In this document: piece by piece, positions 5,501-5,629 of the stretch
How the letters are laid out: each line of letters begins with the position of its first letter
Position numbering within the stretch: position 1 is the first letter of the stretch
Source of the DNA: Pseudomonadota bacterium
Lineage (GTDB): Bacteria > Myxococcota_A > Polyangia > Polyangiales > Sandaracinaceae
DNA length: 5,629 nt
NCBI GenBank assembly: GCA_023427125.1
Contig: JAEZBP010000068.1
Coordinates: forward strand, 1-5,629
Direction: 5' to 3'
Translations under genes and position numbers: made by a program
The notes under the pieces: generated by a model
What the model was told of the DNA's origin: nothing
The model's input: only the letters and a program-made list of their open reading frames with translations
The model's database searches: none

Positions 5501-5541
5501 GCATGCGTGCTGCATCGCTCTCTCTCCGAGAGGACGCAGTC

Positions 5542-5629
5542 ATGTTTCGAGCGATAGGGAAGTCGATCCGCTTCGTGCGCCACCTGCGAGAGCACGACGT
5601 GCGCAGCTATGTGCAGGGCTACCTCGACG
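5542..5629 (+). CDS. Unidentified protein, N-terminal part (3' end outside window)
   Basis: ATG 5542 is preceded by AGAGG (5529-5533) at eight-base spacing, and the frame stays open to the window end, giving 29 residues. The sequence starts MFRAIGKSIRFVRHLREHDV and continues with a Tyr/Gln-containing helix-like stretch (SYVQGYLD). It is basic at the start with no signal peptide. I do not recognise it and claim no function. The Shine-Dalgarno sits inside a small inverted repeat CTCTC-C-GAGAG (5522-5532). The MITE-like element ends only 41 bases upstream, so any promoter must lie in or very near that element. Confidence 0.6.
   Translation, partial: MFRAIGKSIRFVRHLREHDVRSYVQGYLD

Larger units (their letters stand above)
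4537..5541. other. About 1 kb without an intact gene: recombination/decay zone
   Basis: This stretch holds a candidate promoter/operator for the PEBP gene, an 18-bp tandem repeat, two oppositely oriented gene fragments joined head to head, and a MITE-like element. One plus-strand frame stays open across 4638-5312, but its first two thirds are antisense of the PEGA fragment and only the last 110 codons look like protein. About 4685-4765 holds nothing I can identify. Confidence 0.7.

Noticed and set aside
5324..5515. 63-residue minus-strand frame within the MITE-like element
   Set aside because: No start context, no transposase motif, and it runs across the inverted repeats.
1..5629. Frequent GATCG/GCGATCGC-like words as a genome signature or uptake motif
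   Set aside because: They occur inside coding regions as common Asp/Arg/Ile/Ala codon combinations. One window cannot show over-representation.

Overview
This is a very GC-rich window with almost every third codon position G or C. It has compact, mostly monocistronic genes on both strands, two lipoprotein signal peptides and a Cys-rich secreted lipoprotein. Together these suggest a myxobacterium (Myxococcota, perhaps of the Sandaracinus/Polyangiales type). That placement is an inference from composition and protein style; there is no rRNA or other phylogenetic marker here.

Layout. (1) 1-282, plus: the C-terminal end of a DUF218/YdcF-like protein. (2) 283-2358, minus: a complete GH31 alpha-glycosidase lipoprotein of the YihQ (sulfoquinovosidase-like) subgroup. 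Its catalytic Asp pair is intact, but the sulfonate-recognition residues are not. (3) 2424-2766, plus: a small VOC/glyoxalase-fold gene broken by a frameshift. (4) 2770-3213, minus: a Cys-rich lipoprotein made of two tandem 8-Cys modules, starting at TTG behind a clear Shine-Dalgarno. (5) 3323-3892, plus: an unrecognised protein with a beta-rich N-terminal region. (6) 3901-4536, minus: a PEBP/YbhB-like protein. Genes 5 and 6 converge on a hairpin whose two arms contain the two stop codons.

From 4537 to 5541 there is no intact gene. The stretch holds a possible operator/promoter for the PEBP gene, an 18-bp tandem repeat, and a PEGA-domain C-terminal fragment (minus). That fragment is joined head-to-head to a parallel beta-helix C-terminal fragment (plus). 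A roughly 187-bp MITE-like element with 27-bp imperfect terminal inverted repeats follows directly after the beta-helix stop codon. It reads as a recombination/decay zone. A new gene of unknown function starts at 5542 and runs off the window.

The genes do not form an evident pathway. Orientation alternates nearly gene by gene, and the convergent pairs are separated by 0, 3 and 8 bases, so each gene is probably transcribed on its own. I found no CRISPR array, tRNA, rRNA, defence island or obvious new multi-gene system. The observations most worth following are the altered substrate pocket of the GH31 enzyme, the duplicated 8-Cys lipoprotein module, the MITE-like element and the chimeric junction beside it.
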